Below the pieces are notes generated by a model. The model was not told the origin of the DNA. It did no database searches and worked only from the letters and a program-made list of their open reading frames with translations. A DNA stretch of 64,000 nt. Origin: Legionella sp. Its GTDB lineage: Bacteria > Pseudomonadota > Gammaproteobacteria > Legionellales > Legionellaceae. The stretch spans positions 1 to 64,000 of the forward strand of contig JARLJR010000148.1 in NCBI GenBank assembly GCA_031291095.1, in the 5' to 3' direction. Below are positions 1-9,036 of this stretch, piece by piece; within the stretch, counting starts at the first letter, position 1; every line of letters begins with the position of its first letter. The position numbers and the translations under genes are program-made.

Positions 1-1434
1 ATATTTATACGTACTCTCGCTGGCCTGTTTCTCTCTCGCCAATACCACGCTTTGCTGAATACCATCATAAGATGATATAGCATGCTCTATCTCACCAGGC
101 TCTATTCGGTAGCCTCTTAATTTTATTTGATTGTCCTTGCGACCTATGTATTCAAGGCTGCCATCTGATAACCATCTTACCAAGTCTCCTGTAAGATACA
201 GCCTTTCATATCCAGGTTCTTTGCAAAAAGTATTTAGCATAAATTGAGTTGCTGTCCGGGTTGGATTATTAAGATAATTTTCAGCCAATCCATAACCAGC
301 TATAGCTAATTCTCCAACCTCCAAGATTTTAGCTAAAGATAATGTCTTATTTAAAACATACGCTTTCATATTAGCTATTGGTCTGCCAATGGGAATTATG
401 CTTCCCAAGTGGATCTTTGAAGGCACCTGGTAGAAAAGACTGTCTCCTCCTCCTTCCGTTTGGCCATATAAATTTAAGAAAATGCAATTTGGTAAAAGAG
501 ACGTTACTTTATTTGCCAAAGCGGAAGTAAGCTTTTCTCCACTAATCGAGCAAATTTTCAATCCAGTCAATTTATTAATTTCTTGATAACAATTCTTCAA
601 TAACATCTCAAGAAAAGAGGGTACAACAACAAGGCGAGTTACATTATGCTGAGCCAGACTATCAATGAATTTTCCAGGATCTAAAATTAACTCTTCTGGA
701 ATGATAACCAGTTTAACTCCCTGTAATAAGCAGCCCCAAATTTCCCAAGAAGAATCAACAAAAACTAGAGAGGTTTTTTGACACCCAGTTTCATCTTTTG
801 TAAACGGATAATGTTCCCACATCCAAAAAAAACGATTTAATCGATTCAAATGTGAGCTGCAAACTGCCTTGGGGTGGCTTGTTGTTCCGCTAGTATAAAA
901 AATATCGACAATATCTTGTACCTTAGCCGCGCTTTCAATATTTACGTCTGGAAAATTTAAAAAATAATTAACGTTATAATTAACAATTACGTTCCGATAG
1001 CTATTTAATTTATTCTGAAGAAATGATGTAGTCACAAGAAGCATCGCGCCACTATCATTTAATTGATACTGCAAATGCTTGATAGGAGATCTTGGATCCA
1101 ATGTCAAATAGGCCGCGCCTGTCTTTAAAATTGCGAGTAAAGTTACTATAAGATCAAGGTTTCTATATGTACAAACGCCTACATAACATCCAGGCCCTAC
1201 TCCTTTGGTTAGCAAAAAATGAGCAAACCTATTAGCACGTTTATTCAACTCATCAAAAGTTAATTTCTCATTTTGATATATTAAAGCAATTCCATGAGGA
1301 ATTTTTTGAACGATATCTTCAAACATTTGGTGAATACAACGAGTAATATTGAAATTATGCTGCGTTTCATTCCAATGAAAAAATAAGCGTTCCTCCTCTA
1401 CGTTAATGATTTCGCTTAACACCAAATTGTTCAT
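1..1434 (-). CDS. NRPS-like adenylation (AMP-binding) enzyme, 3' part outside window
   Basis: The reading frame is open from the ATG at 1434 to the window edge, giving 478 codons and no stop. It belongs to the acyl/aminoacyl-adenylate-forming (ANL) superfamily. Visible core motifs are IFYTSGTTSHPKAV (A3, P-loop), FVDSSWEIWG (A4 region), NLYGQTEGGG (A5), YLTGDLVRW (A7) and GRKDNQIKLRGYRIEPGEIE (A8, with the hinge and start of the C-terminal lobe). The protein starts with a short segment, HWNETQHNF, like the linker that precedes A-domains, so it may be a whole A-domain followed by a carrier domain beyond the edge. It would activate an amino or hydroxy acid as its adenylate, but the substrate cannot be told from sight. 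The start lies 14 bp after the stop of the MFS gene, so the two are probably co-transcribed. Beyond the edge it could be a stand-alone A-T protein or a large NRPS. Confidence 0.85.
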   Translation of the reverse strand, partial: MNNLVLSEIINVEEERLFFHWNETQHNFNITRCIHQMFEDIVQKIPHGIALIYQNEKLTFDELNKRANRFAHFLLTKGVGPGCYVGVCTYRNLDLIVTLLAILKTGAAYLTLDPRSPIKHLQYQLNDSGAMLLVTTSFLQNKLNSYRNVIVNYNVNYFLNFPDVNIESAAKVQDIVDIFYTSGTTSHPKAVCSSHLNRLNRFFWMWEHYPFTKDETGCQKTSLVFVDSSWEIWGCLLQGVKLVIIPEELILDPGKFIDSLAQHNVTRLVVVPSFLEMLLKNCYQEINKLTGLKICSISGEKLTSALANKVTSLLPNCIFLNLYGQTEGGGDSLFYQVPSKIHLGSIIPIGRPIANMKAYVLNKTLSLAKILEVGELAIAGYGLAENYLNNPTRTATQFMLNTFCKEPGYERLYLTGDLVRWLSDGSLEYIGRKDNQIKLRGYRIEPGEIEHAISSYDGIQQSVVLAREKQASESTYKY

Positions 1435-1448
1435 AATAAATTAAATGC

Positions 1449-2756
1449 CTAGCTGTGAACGCTGCCATCAAGTAGGTATTGAGGTTTACAATATGTTTCC
1501 TTTATAAAAAACGTAATGAAAAAGCAGATAAGCAATCCAACCAGCAGAGTGGCAAAAGCTATTTGATACTCTTGTACCCCAAGAGCATGTAAATTATTAA
1601 ACAGGGTATCTGCTCTCAATTTATCAAGTATAAACCCTACGATGGGTATCATAGCTGCCCCAATCATTACAGAGGCCATATTCGTCACTCCTAAAGCCAT
1701 GCCTGTAAGTTGCCGTGGGTTTATTTCAGAGGCTAATGCATAGGAGACAACGATACCGCTATTAAAAAATCCGTATAAAAAAAGAATGCCAGTATAAACT
1801 GTGGGACTAAGTAACTCATGCATAGACAAAGAGCCACCATAAATAACGATTGTTAAAAAGATAAAGCATGCTATAGCACTTACACGCATGACTATCAAAC
1901 GATTCTGCATTCGATCGGAAACCCATCCTAAAATCGGGCAGCCTATCGCCAGACCTATAAACATCATCCCTACTTCATGCCCAGCCGCTTCAATCGATAT
2001 GCCTTGGCATCTACTGAGAAAGCTAGCTCCCCATTGCTCGCCGAAGCAGGCGCTCGGGGCATATAAAAGGCCAATAAATAAGCAGTTCAACCAAGATTGT
2101 GAATTAGATAAAATTAATTTGATGGATTGCCAAGTGTTCACTTCATGCTGTACATTAGAATTTTTGAGGGCAATTTGATTATATTTATTGTTAATAAATA
2201 TAATCATCAGCAGTGAAATGAGTAAAAATAAAACGAAGAAACCATACATACTAGCACGCCAACCAAAAGAATGATAAACAGCAGCCATGGGGCCTTGGCC
2301 GACCATCGCCCCCAACATTCCAAATGCCTGGGTTAATCCGGCGAGGAAAGCGAAACGCTCGGGCTTAAACCAAAGTGAAATTAATTTCAATGTACCAACA
2401 AATGCAAATGAAGCACCAAAACCCGTAAGAAATCGGCTAAAAAAACCGATATATAAATTATTCATCTCTGCAAAAATAAGTGCACTTACCGCGCAAATTA
2501 CTGAGGCCATAATAAGCAGCCATTTAGGGCTAAAACGGTCGACCAAGATACCAACAGGTATTTGCATACTAATATAAGCATAATAAAAACACGCAGAGAA
2601 TCCACCTATTGCAAATGCAGTCGCTTGAAATTTCTCCATAAGAACCGGGGTCAGAACGCTAGTAGAAACACGAAGAACATAATCGATAAAAAAGAAAAAA
2701 GCGCCTAAAAACCACACTACATAAGGCTTTCCATAGTTGACCTTTCGTAAAGTCAT
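1449..2756 (-). CDS. MFS transporter (Pht-like/anion-cation symporter type)
   Basis: This 435-residue inner-membrane protein has about 12 hydrophobic segments. After TM2 comes the MFS loop motif GILVDRFSPKWL (about residues 68-79), and the second half has a matching GWVSDRMQNRL. The N-terminus, with FFFFIDYVLRVSTSVL, resembles the Legionella Pht and related major-facilitator transporters of amino acids and nucleosides, but the substrate cannot be assigned. A good ribosome-binding site (AGAGGGT) precedes the ATG. It lies between an M29-peptidase-like gene and an adenylation enzyme on the same strand, so it may export or import the product or precursor of that small locus. It could equally be a nutrient transporter that happens to lie there. 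Confidence 0.85.
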   Translation of the reverse strand: MTLRKVNYGKPYVVWFLGAFFFFIDYVLRVSTSVLTPVLMEKFQATAFAIGGFSACFYYAYISMQIPVGILVDRFSPKWLLIMASVICAVSALIFAEMNNLYIGFFSRFLTGFGASFAFVGTLKLISLWFKPERFAFLAGLTQAFGMLGAMVGQGPMAAVYHSFGWRASMYGFFVLFLLISLLMIIFINNKYNQIALKNSNVQHEVNTWQSIKLILSNSQSWLNCLFIGLLYAPSACFGEQWGASFLSRCQGISIEAAGHEVGMMFIGLAIGCPILGWVSDRMQNRLIVMRVSAIACFIFLTIVIYGGSLSMHELLSPTVYTGILFLYGFFNSGIVVSYALASEINPRQLTGMALGVTNMASVMIGAAMIPIVGFILDKLRADTLFNNLHALGVQEYQIAFATLLVGLLICFFITFFIKETYCKPQYLLDGSVHS

Positions 2757-3018
2757 ATTTACCCTCTTAATTACAAATTAAAATACATAAAAACATACTA
2801 CTGCAAATCATAAGAAGATCATTTGAGATTAAATAACCAATTATTTGAAATCGTTATTTTTACATCATGTCAACACTAATTGACTATTAAGAAAAAACTG
2901 ATCTCTTCCAAAAATCAGAACAATGCCATATGTTATAATATACGTTGAAACACGAAATAAATTTATGTTACAAACAATCATCCAAGCAAATATTATTTAT
3001 ATGCTGAAAAGAGTAGAA

Positions 3019-3984
3019 CTAGAGTTGATAAGCTCCATCATAAACCAATTGATCATCAAACTTAAATATACTGTGACTCATCATCATATCCAGATGGAAT
3101 GTGTTATCTGCTTTCCCGCCTAACCCAAAATGTATCCCGGAATGTTTTTCTTCAAAACTGGCATTTTTTCCAAACAGTTTTTTTATTCCTTCATTAGTAC
3201 CTATTCCAATTTCATGAATTTGAAGATGATCTTCTGAATACTCAAAAAAATAATTTAAATCATTGCTTAATTCAATATTTGAGCTTGAAAATGACTCTAC
3301 TTTACTGTTTTTAAAAACAAATTGTATAGGATCTTCTATTACTCCATATTTTAATCCAATAGGAATCATAGAAAGAAATGAACCTGTAAAATATAAGACC
3401 CCGTTAATACCGGGCGAATATGAGGCGATTTCTCCCGGTATTATTTCACCGTAAGTAGTGCCATCAATACTTGTCCACGGATTGGCCTTTGCAAGATCGA
3501 CAGTTACGTTCGTTCCAATATTATCGGTGATAGTCAATATTTTTGATTTTTCAGCCAGGCTAATTAAACTCTTATTTAACGATTTAATACGCTGTGGATT
3601 TACAGAATAAATATCTAGAAATTGCTCATACATATCATTTATGAAAATGACTTTTAAAGGATCTTTCGAGAAATGCTGTGAATAAGGCTGCATTTCTTTA
3701 GAAAATCCTGGCTGCAAGTTTTGCCGTGTAAAATGGTCGTAAAAAAATAAAACTCTGTCAGCTTCAGAGTAACCATCAACTATCTGTGATTGATGCTCGG
3801 ATATTTCATAAAATCCTATCACATCAAAATCGTTTATAAGTGAAGGGCGAAGTTCGTTAATAATTGCATGATATTTTTTTTCATATGCAACAATTATCTT
3901 ATTACTTTTTTCATTAGGTAAATGATATTTTAAATAATAACTGAAATTGGCACATGATGACTGATAATTTGCAATTCGATCCAA
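3019..3984 (-). CDS. M29-type aminopeptidase-like metalloprotein
   Basis: The C-terminal two thirds look like the thermophilic metalloprotease/leucyl aminopeptidase T family (M29). Visible elements are TITDNIGTNVTVDLA, the TTYGEIIPGEIASYSPGI segment and, near the end, IGIGTNEGIKKLFGKNASFE followed by EKHSGIHFGLGGK and FHLDMMM, whose Glu, His and Asp residues are candidate metal ligands. The N-terminal third is divergent. The longest open frame starts at a GTG at 4008 without a ribosome site. I prefer the TTG at 3984, which has GGGAG eight bases upstream and gives 321 residues. M29-like proteins occur both as peptidases and as accessory enzymes in peptide natural-product clusters. Its position upstream of an MFS gene and an adenylation enzyme on the same strand, 262 bp away, suggests the second role, but this is inference. 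Confidence 0.7.
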   Translation of the reverse strand: MDRIANYQSSCANFSYYLKYHLPNEKSNKIIVAYEKKYHAIINELRPSLINDFDVIGFYEISEHQSQIVDGYSEADRVLFFYDHFTRQNLQPGFSKEMQPYSQHFSKDPLKVIFINDMYEQFLDIYSVNPQRIKSLNKSLISLAEKSKILTITDNIGTNVTVDLAKANPWTSIDGTTYGEIIPGEIASYSPGINGVLYFTGSFLSMIPIGLKYGVIEDPIQFVFKNSKVESFSSSNIELSNDLNYFFEYSEDHLQIHEIGIGTNEGIKKLFGKNASFEEKHSGIHFGLGGKADNTFHLDMMMSHSIFKFDDQLVYDGAYQL

Positions 3985-4008
3985 AATATTTACTCCCAAA
4001 CACCCCAC

Positions 4009-4660
4009 TAAAACTTAACGTTGTCGCCCCCAATCTAAGATTTGCGGCAACTATTCAACAACGATATAAGATTGAGATACTAGTGAACTATTTGATGTTA
4101 TTAACTTTCTCAGTTTACTACTCATACGTACTGTTTGATACCAAATTGACAAATCCATTCTTTTCTCCAAAAAATACCTAAACTAAGAAAATTCCCCCAG
4201 TGTAAAGTTAAGGGAGATCTTGCCCGAATTCTAATCATTAGATATAAGAATGTCAATCAGACCATGCAGCAGTCTCATCTAAATTTCATAAAACATTGCT
4301 GAAAGAATCCTAAGTAATTGATCTTTTTCTGCTTTTTAAGAACATTAACTATCAAGAAATCAGCCCTCGAATAAATCGTATAAAACATCAATTAATCATG
4401 TTATGTCAATCGTCTTTTGCGCCATATTGTATGGCGCGGAAAATTGGGTTAGGCAGAACTTTCCAGGATTTATATAAAGAGGGGTTTAAACAGTTTTAGA
4501 TATGAAATAAGATTGTACTATCTCATGATACATTTAATCGCGTGTTCGTTGTTTATTTCAACTCTTGCTATATAATTTAAAATCAAACATAAGCACGTCA
4601 TCTCATGGTAAAAGATCTACGTTACTGACTGCAGAAAAGAGAGCAAAAATAAAGCTCCCC
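4009..4660. other. Long intergenic stretch with hairpin and rightward promoter-like sequence
   Basis: I find no convincing gene here. On the minus strand a 35-codon frame beginning ATGGATTTGTCA (about 4163) precedes the M29-like gene but ends at a stop and shows no recognisable motif; it could be debris. A perfect 7-bp hairpin (GCGCCAT-ATTGT-ATGGCGC) lies at 4419-4437. A rightward promoter-like pair, TTGTTT at 4549 and TATAAT at 4571 with a 16-base spacer, points into the 3' end of the SseB-like gene on the other strand, where there is no plus-strand gene. Confidence 0.4.
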
Positions 4661-5050
4661 CTAATTTTTAAAAAACTTTAATACCATAGAACGCATTCTC
4701 GCGGTTTCAGAAGGATTAAATTCTTTATAAACGTCACTGCCTATGTTTAAACACACGGTAACCTGCTCTCCAAGCCCTTTGAGTAAATCAACCCCTGATA
4801 ATTTAAGTAAATTAATTTCTGTGGCAATTTCGGCAGCCCATGCATCAAGATAAGTCATCTCAGTGAATACAGGAAGAAATAGCTCATTCCCCTCCTGGAA
4901 AAATAAAACCCGGGGCTCTTCATCCTCAATATGTTTCTCTACGGGAATAATAAAGTTGGCTTTAATAAATTCTAGATAGGCTTTATTTGCTTCTTTTGAA
5001 GATCCAGCAGAAATAAGCGCTTCTTTTATGGCGTTGTCGAGTGCATTCAT
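4661..5050 (-). CDS. SseB-family domain protein
   Basis: This small acidic protein (129 residues from the ATG at 5050) shows the pattern of the SseB N-terminal domain: a helix MNALDNAIKEAL, a strand with FIIPVEK, then a strand-turn-strand section RVLFFQEGNELFLPVFTE and a final helix region. The family name comes from a protein linked to enhanced serine sensitivity; its biochemical role is unknown. The frame can be extended to a TTG at 5089, but the extra sequence holds a TATAAT-like element, so the internal ATG is more likely the start. It lies on the same strand as the letE-like gene, about 90 bp downstream of it. Confidence 0.65.
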   Translation of the reverse strand: MNALDNAIKEALISAGSSKEANKAYLEFIKANFIIPVEKHIEDEEPRVLFFQEGNELFLPVFTEMTYLDAWAAEIATEINLLKLSGVDLLKGLGEQVTVCLNIGSDVYKEFNPSETARMRSMVLKFFKN

Positions 5051-5140
5051 CAGAGTGATTTGATCCGGTAAAAGGCAAATTATAACCAAGTCTACCGCTG
5101 ATGAACAGCACCCTACTGAGTAAGTAGCCCTACTATAGCT

Positions 5141-5515
5141 TTAGGCTACTAACTCAAACAATTGATAACCAACAAAAGCAGAAGCGGCTATTGCTCCACT
5201 AATTTCAATTACCAGTGATAAGAAACTATGCTTTTGGCAATATTGCTGATCGTTTGCAGCAATTTCTGGCTCTAATGAAGTCTCTTCTTGCGCATATGCG
5301 CTGATGTCAAATAAAGGCTCATCACCAGATAACGCATCCCACCACCCCTCTAACCAATGCTCGGCTTCTTTAGATCCTTTTGGAAAAGGATTATCTTCTT
5401 CTGCCGCATAAGCTAACGCACACTCATATCCTAAGGCATAGCTCTCTTCATGGCTTGGATGATCAATGTTAAAACGTAATTTAATATGTGGTAGTAAGGC
5501 AGTAATGTCGTTCAT
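5141..5515 (-). CDS. letE: LetE-like transmission trait enhancer, RMF-like N-terminal region
   Basis: This 124-residue protein has the pattern GYECALAYA then NPFP then EHWLEGWWDAL (about residues 28-62). The pattern is reminiscent of ribosome modulation factor (GY-x-AG, NP, W-x-x-GW-x-x-A). The C-terminus has one hydrophobic segment, ISGAIAASAFVGYQLFELV, that could be a membrane anchor. Its size and its place beside pdxH and the suc genes fit LetE of L. pneumophila, which takes part in the switch to the transmissive phase. The symbol rests on synteny and size recalled from memory, not on an alignment. The start ATG at 5515 follows GAGGGTGCAATC, a reasonable ribosome site. Confidence 0.6.
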   Translation of the reverse strand: MNDITALLPHIKLRFNIDHPSHEESYALGYECALAYAAEEDNPFPKGSKEAEHWLEGWWDALSGDEPLFDISAYAQEETSLEPEIAANDQQYCQKHSFLSLVIEISGAIAASAFVGYQLFELVA

Positions 5516-6065
5516 GATTGCACCCTCAATTTATGTATCCTGTATGTATTTTCCCAAGCTCAACTGTGATACTCCAAGTTGTATTATAATTAAAGCTATG
5601 TGCAATTCATTATCTTCTCATGTTGATAATTTCTGCACTTAAAGCAATTTTACGACTTTAAAATACTACTAACAGCTAAATTAGAAACCTTTACTCATTT
5701 TTGACAATTTCTTCAAAAACTAGGGACTTAATTCAGTTTTATGATTTCTATATATATAGATGCAATTACCAGGCCAACTTTTTTATTTTGTGAAATTTAT
5801 TTTTAAAGTCATTGAATAACATCTATTTTTTTATTTTTGACGAGAATATAACTCTGGCTACACCTTCGGTTGTACTGCTTAATGCAGGCTGGGCTGCCAA
5901 GCCTTGCATTGGAGGTGTCACAAACAATATTTTCTGGGCTTGGCAGCCCAGCCTACACTTTTCTAATTCAGTTCACTACAAAAGAACCCCTAGCCGCAAG
6001 CAACCAGGCTATAATACTGTGTCCAAGAATTGATAAGCAAAATACATTGCCGGCAAATTTTGCCG
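5516..6065. other. Intergenic region upstream of letE-like gene, with dispersed repeats
   Basis: No gene is supported here. The left part is very AT-rich and should hold the leftward promoter of the LetE-like gene. The right part is filled by two dispersed repeats: an inverted repeat of the GGCTGGGCTG family (5887-5953) and a partial GCAACCAGGCT repeat (5996-6011). The short open frames across the repeats have no coding character. Confidence 0.6.
5887..5953. repeat. Inverted repeat of the GGCTGGGCTG family (copy 1)
   Basis: Perfect 17-bp arms, GGCTGGGCTGCCAAGCC at 5887-5903 and its reverse complement at 5937-5953, enclose 33 bases. The right flank continues with TACAC. A second copy, also ending AGCCCAGCCTACAC, lies at 30046-30118 between panB and panC. 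The element is intergenic in both places. Confidence 0.85.
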
Positions 6066-6713
6066 TTAAGGTGCCAGACGGTGGTGCAGCCAGCGTCCTT
6101 CTTGCCGGTAATAATGAATTCGATCATGCAAACGATTGTCTCTTCCTTGCCAAAACTCAATCTCATCAGGGATAACCATATAGCCGCCCCAATATTCGGG
6201 CCGCAATACAGGTTCCTGTCCATATTGCTGAATTAAGTCATTTAATGCTTTTTCCAACATTTCCCTACTGGAAATTTCATGACTTTGCGGGGATGCAATC
6301 GCGCTAAATTGGCTTTTCACCGGTCTTGATGAAAAATAAGCATCGGATTGCTCCTGGCTTACTTTCTGTACGTGTCCTCGTATGCGAACTTGTCTCGCCA
6401 TTTGTGGCCAATAAAAATTAAGTGCCGCATAAGGATGATGTTGCAGCTGCATTGCCTTACTGCTTTGATAGTTAGTGTAAAAAACGTAATTTCCATCCTC
6501 CAAACCTTTTAATAAAACAACTCTGGAGTCAGGGTGGCCATTGCTATCTATGGTAGCAAGTACCATTGCGGTAGGATCATTTGTTTCATTTTTTAAAACA
6601 TCGGCGAACCATAAGTGAAACTGTTCAATCGGATCATCAGGGATATTCTGGTCTTGCAGCTTTAATTCACCATAATCACGTCTTATGTCAGCAATACTTC
6701 GAAAATTTGTCAT
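6066..6713 (-). CDS. pdxH: Pyridoxamine 5'-phosphate oxidase
   Basis: The enzyme oxidises pyridoxamine or pyridoxine 5'-phosphate to pyridoxal 5'-phosphate with FMN and oxygen, the last step of vitamin B6 cofactor supply and salvage. The 215-residue length is typical. Family landmarks in order are the N-terminal [29 protein letters not shown] and [20 protein letters not shown] (FMN phosphate and substrate binding), [33 protein letters not shown], and the C-terminal [20 protein letters not shown] with RLHDRIHY ending in HHRLAP. It lies downstream of sucD, separated by a palindromic repeat and a hairpin, so it probably has its own promoter. Confidence 0.97.
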   Translation of the reverse strand: MTNFRSIADIRRDYGELKLQDQNIPDDPIEQFHLWFADVLKNETNDPTAMVLATIDSNGHPDSRVVLLKGLEDGNYVFYTNYQSSKAMQLQHHPYAALNFYWPQMARQVRIRGHVQKVSQEQSDAYFSSRPVKSQFSAIASPQSHEISSREMLEKALNDLIQQYGQEPVLRPEYWGGYMVIPDEIEFWQGRDNRLHDRIHYYRQEGRWLHHRLAP

Positions 6714-6755
6714 GGTGTTACATCCATATTAAAAATTGTAGCCTGATAAAAGGAA

Positions 6756-6805
6756 ACGTCATCCCGAACGTTTGAGGGATCTCCCTCAAACGTTCGGGAT
6801 GACGT
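6756..6805. repeat. Perfect palindromic element, GTCATCCCGAAC family (copy 1)
   Basis: Two perfect 24-bp arms (6756-6779 and 6782-6805), beginning ACGTCATCCCGAAC and ending GTTCGGGATGACGT, are separated by only two bases. Related but imperfect elements sit at 16599-16707, 17550-17639, 28925-29033 and 44101-44183. All lie between genes, here between pdxH and sucD. Confidence 0.9.
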
Positions 6806-6819
6806 CTTAATGTCAGAGA

Positions 6820-6854
6820 GAGAAGCGAGTGTAAATTATTTACCCTCGCTTCTC
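6820..6854 (-). terminator. Stem-loop downstream of sucD
   Basis: A 16-bp stem with one mismatch (6820-6835 with 6839-6854) lies 13 bp after the sucD stop. Read on the minus strand it is followed by TCTCTCTGACATT, a weak pyrimidine tract. It is the likely 3' end or stability hairpin of the sdh-suc transcript. Confidence 0.55.
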
Positions 6855-6867
6855 CCGACAAGCTCTC

Positions 6868-7743
6868 TTACCAGCCAGTTACTTCTGCAATAGCATCGCC
6901 TAAATCAGCAGGAGAACGTACTGTTCTTACACCAGCAGCTTCTAAAGCAGCGTATTTCTCAGCAGCAGTACCTTTACCACCAGAAATAATCGCACCAGCA
7001 TGGCCCATACGCTTACCCGCAGGCGCAGTAACACCAGCAATGTACGATACGACAGGCTTGCTTATATGAGATTTAATGTATTCAGCAGCTTCTTCTTCTG
7101 CAGAACCACCAATTTCACCAACCATAATAATCGCTTCAGTTTGCGGATCTTTTTCAAATAAAGCCAATGCATCAATAAAGTTAGTTCCTGGTATTGGATC
7201 ACCACCGATACCGATACAAGTACTTTGTCCAAAACCTTTATCAGTAGTTTGTTTTACTGCTTCATAAGTTAAAGTACCTGAACGCGAAACAATACCTACT
7301 TTACCTGGTAAATGAATTGAACCTGGCATAATTCCAATTTTACATTCGCCTGGAGTGATAATTCCTGGGCAGTTTGGTCCAATTAAACGGGCTTGGGTAT
7401 TGTTCTCTAAGTAAACTTTAACATCCAACATATCAAGAACAGGAACACCTTCAGTAATACAAACAATTAATTTAATTCCTGCATCAGCTGCTTCAATGAT
7501 GGAGTCTTTGCAAAATGGTGCTGGAACATAAATAACCGTTGCATCTGCATTGGTTGCTTCCACCGCATCACGCATCGTATTAAATACAGGTAAGCCTAAA
7601 TGCGTTTGGCCACCTTTGCCAGGGGTTACCCCGCCAACCATACGTGTTCCATATTCAATTGCTTGTTCTGAATGGTAAGTTCCTTGCTTGCCAGTAAATC
7701 CCTGACACAGTACTTTGGTTTCTTTATTAACTAATACACTCAT
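6868..7743 (-). CDS. sucD: Succinyl-CoA synthetase, alpha subunit
   Basis: This is the ADP/GDP-forming succinate-CoA ligase alpha chain of the TCA cycle, pairing with the adjacent beta chain. Its 291 residues have the CoA-binding Rossmann part with [17 protein letters not shown] (about residues 13-29), the GGVTPGKGG loop, [20 protein letters not shown], and the phospho-histidine site in [17 protein letters not shown] (about residues 248-264). The start is preceded by GAGGTCAACA. It lies 71 bp downstream of sucC and is last in the sdhCDAB-sucABCD series. Confidence 0.98.
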   Translation of the reverse strand: MSVLVNKETKVLCQGFTGKQGTYHSEQAIEYGTRMVGGVTPGKGGQTHLGLPVFNTMRDAVEATNADATVIYVPAPFCKDSIIEAADAGIKLIVCITEGVPVLDMLDVKVYLENNTQARLIGPNCPGIITPGECKIGIMPGSIHLPGKVGIVSRSGTLTYEAVKQTTDKGFGQSTCIGIGGDPIPGTNFIDALALFEKDPQTEAIIMVGEIGGSAEEEAAEYIKSHISKPVVSYIAGVTAPAGKRMGHAGAIISGGKGTAAEKYAALEAAGVRTVRSPADLGDAIAEVTGW

Positions 7744-7814
7744 TGTTGACCTCGAAATTTAGTTTAAGCCTGCAGATTAATGCAGCAGGCAATCGCTCTA
7801 TAGCAATCAATTAA

Positions 7815-8975
7815 TTAAGCAACAGCTGCCACAATTTTCTTCGCAGCATCAGTTAAACTGGTTGCAGCAATTACGTTTAAGTCACTCTTATTTAAAATAT
7901 CAGCGCCTAATTGAGCGTTATTCCCTTCCAATCGAACGACTACAGGGATCTTAACATCGACTTCTTTCACCGCAGCCAAAATACCATCAGCAATGAGGTC
8001 GCAACGAACGATACCACCGAAAATATTCACCAAAATACCTTTAACTTTATCGTCAGATAAAATAATTTTTAGTGCTTCACTAACACGTTCTTTTGTTGCA
8101 CCGCCACCCACATCCAGGAAATTTGCTGGCTCACCACCATGAAGCTTAATCACGTCCATAGTAGCCATTGCTAAGCCTGCGCCATTAACCATACAACCAA
8201 TTGAACCATCAAGAGGAATGTAATTTAATTCCCAATCGCTAGCGCGGTTTTCACGCTCATCTTCTTGTGATGTATCGCGCATACCTTTCAATTTAGGTTG
8301 ACGATATAACGCATTACCATCAATATTTATTTTTCCATCCAAACACAATAATTGTCCTGTTTTAGTAACAACTAATGGGTTAATTTCTAATAAACTTAAG
8401 TCACACTCAACAAACATTTTACCCAAGCCCATCATCAACTGAGTAAATTGTTTGATTTGGTCATCTTTCAGACCTAATTTAAATCCTGCTTCACGACATT
8501 GAAATGGCATAACACCTACTAATGGGTCTACAACCACTTTGAAGATTTTCTCAGGAGTTTCTTCGGCTACTTTTTCAATTTCAACGCCACCTTCAGTAGA
8601 CGCCATAATGACTACACGACGTGTTGCTCTATCAACAACAGCACCAAGGTATAATTCACGATCAATGTCACATGTTTCTTCAACCAAGACTGCATTAACA
8701 GGTTGTCCATGCGCATCTGTTTGATAAGTTACCAGGCGAATTCCAAGTAATGCCTTAACTGCTGCAGCTAATTCATCGCGGTCAGAAACTAATTTAACAC
8801 CACCCGCTTTTCCGCGCCCCCCAGCATGTACTTGTGCTTTAACAACCCAACGTTTCGTTGATAATTGAGAAGCAACTTGCAGTGCATCTTCAACCGTGTA
8901 AGCTACTTGGCCATTTGGTACAGGTAAGTTATAGCTAGCAAATAATTGTTTGGCTTGGTATTCATGTAAATTCAT
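7815..8975 (-). CDS. sucC: Succinyl-CoA synthetase, beta subunit
   Basis: This beta chain holds the nucleotide-binding ATP-grasp fold and the succinate site. The 386 residues show the usual start [20 protein letters not shown], the nucleotide loop [14 protein letters not shown] (about residues 51-64), [14 protein letters not shown] with metal-binding residues, [13 protein letters not shown], and the C-terminal [14 protein letters not shown] with [11 protein letters not shown] and [10 protein letters not shown]. The ribosome site AAAGGTAA precedes the ATG. It follows sucB by about 60 bp on the same strand. Confidence 0.98.
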   Translation of the reverse strand: MNLHEYQAKQLFASYNLPVPNGQVAYTVEDALQVASQLSTKRWVVKAQVHAGGRGKAGGVKLVSDRDELAAAVKALLGIRLVTYQTDAHGQPVNAVLVEETCDIDRELYLGAVVDRATRRVVIMASTEGGVEIEKVAEETPEKIFKVVVDPLVGVMPFQCREAGFKLGLKDDQIKQFTQLMMGLGKMFVECDLSLLEINPLVVTKTGQLLCLDGKINIDGNALYRQPKLKGMRDTSQEDERENRASDWELNYIPLDGSIGCMVNGAGLAMATMDVIKLHGGEPANFLDVGGGATKERVSEALKIILSDDKVKGILVNIFGGIVRCDLIADGILAAVKEVDVKIPVVVRLEGNNAQLGADILNKSDLNVIAATSLTDAAKKIVAAVA

Positions 8976-9036
8976 TGCAATTACCTTTATAAAAAAGCAA
9001 AACCCGCAAACACGGGCTTGCTGTTAATTGTGATTA

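Noticed and set aside
3954-4181. 75-codon plus-strand frame over the start of the M29-like gene
   Set aside because: No ribosome site, no recognisable motif, partly antisense to coding sequence.
5812-6236. Several short open frames between the LetE-like gene and pdxH
   Set aside because: They run across dispersed inverted repeats or antisense to pdxH and show no protein character.
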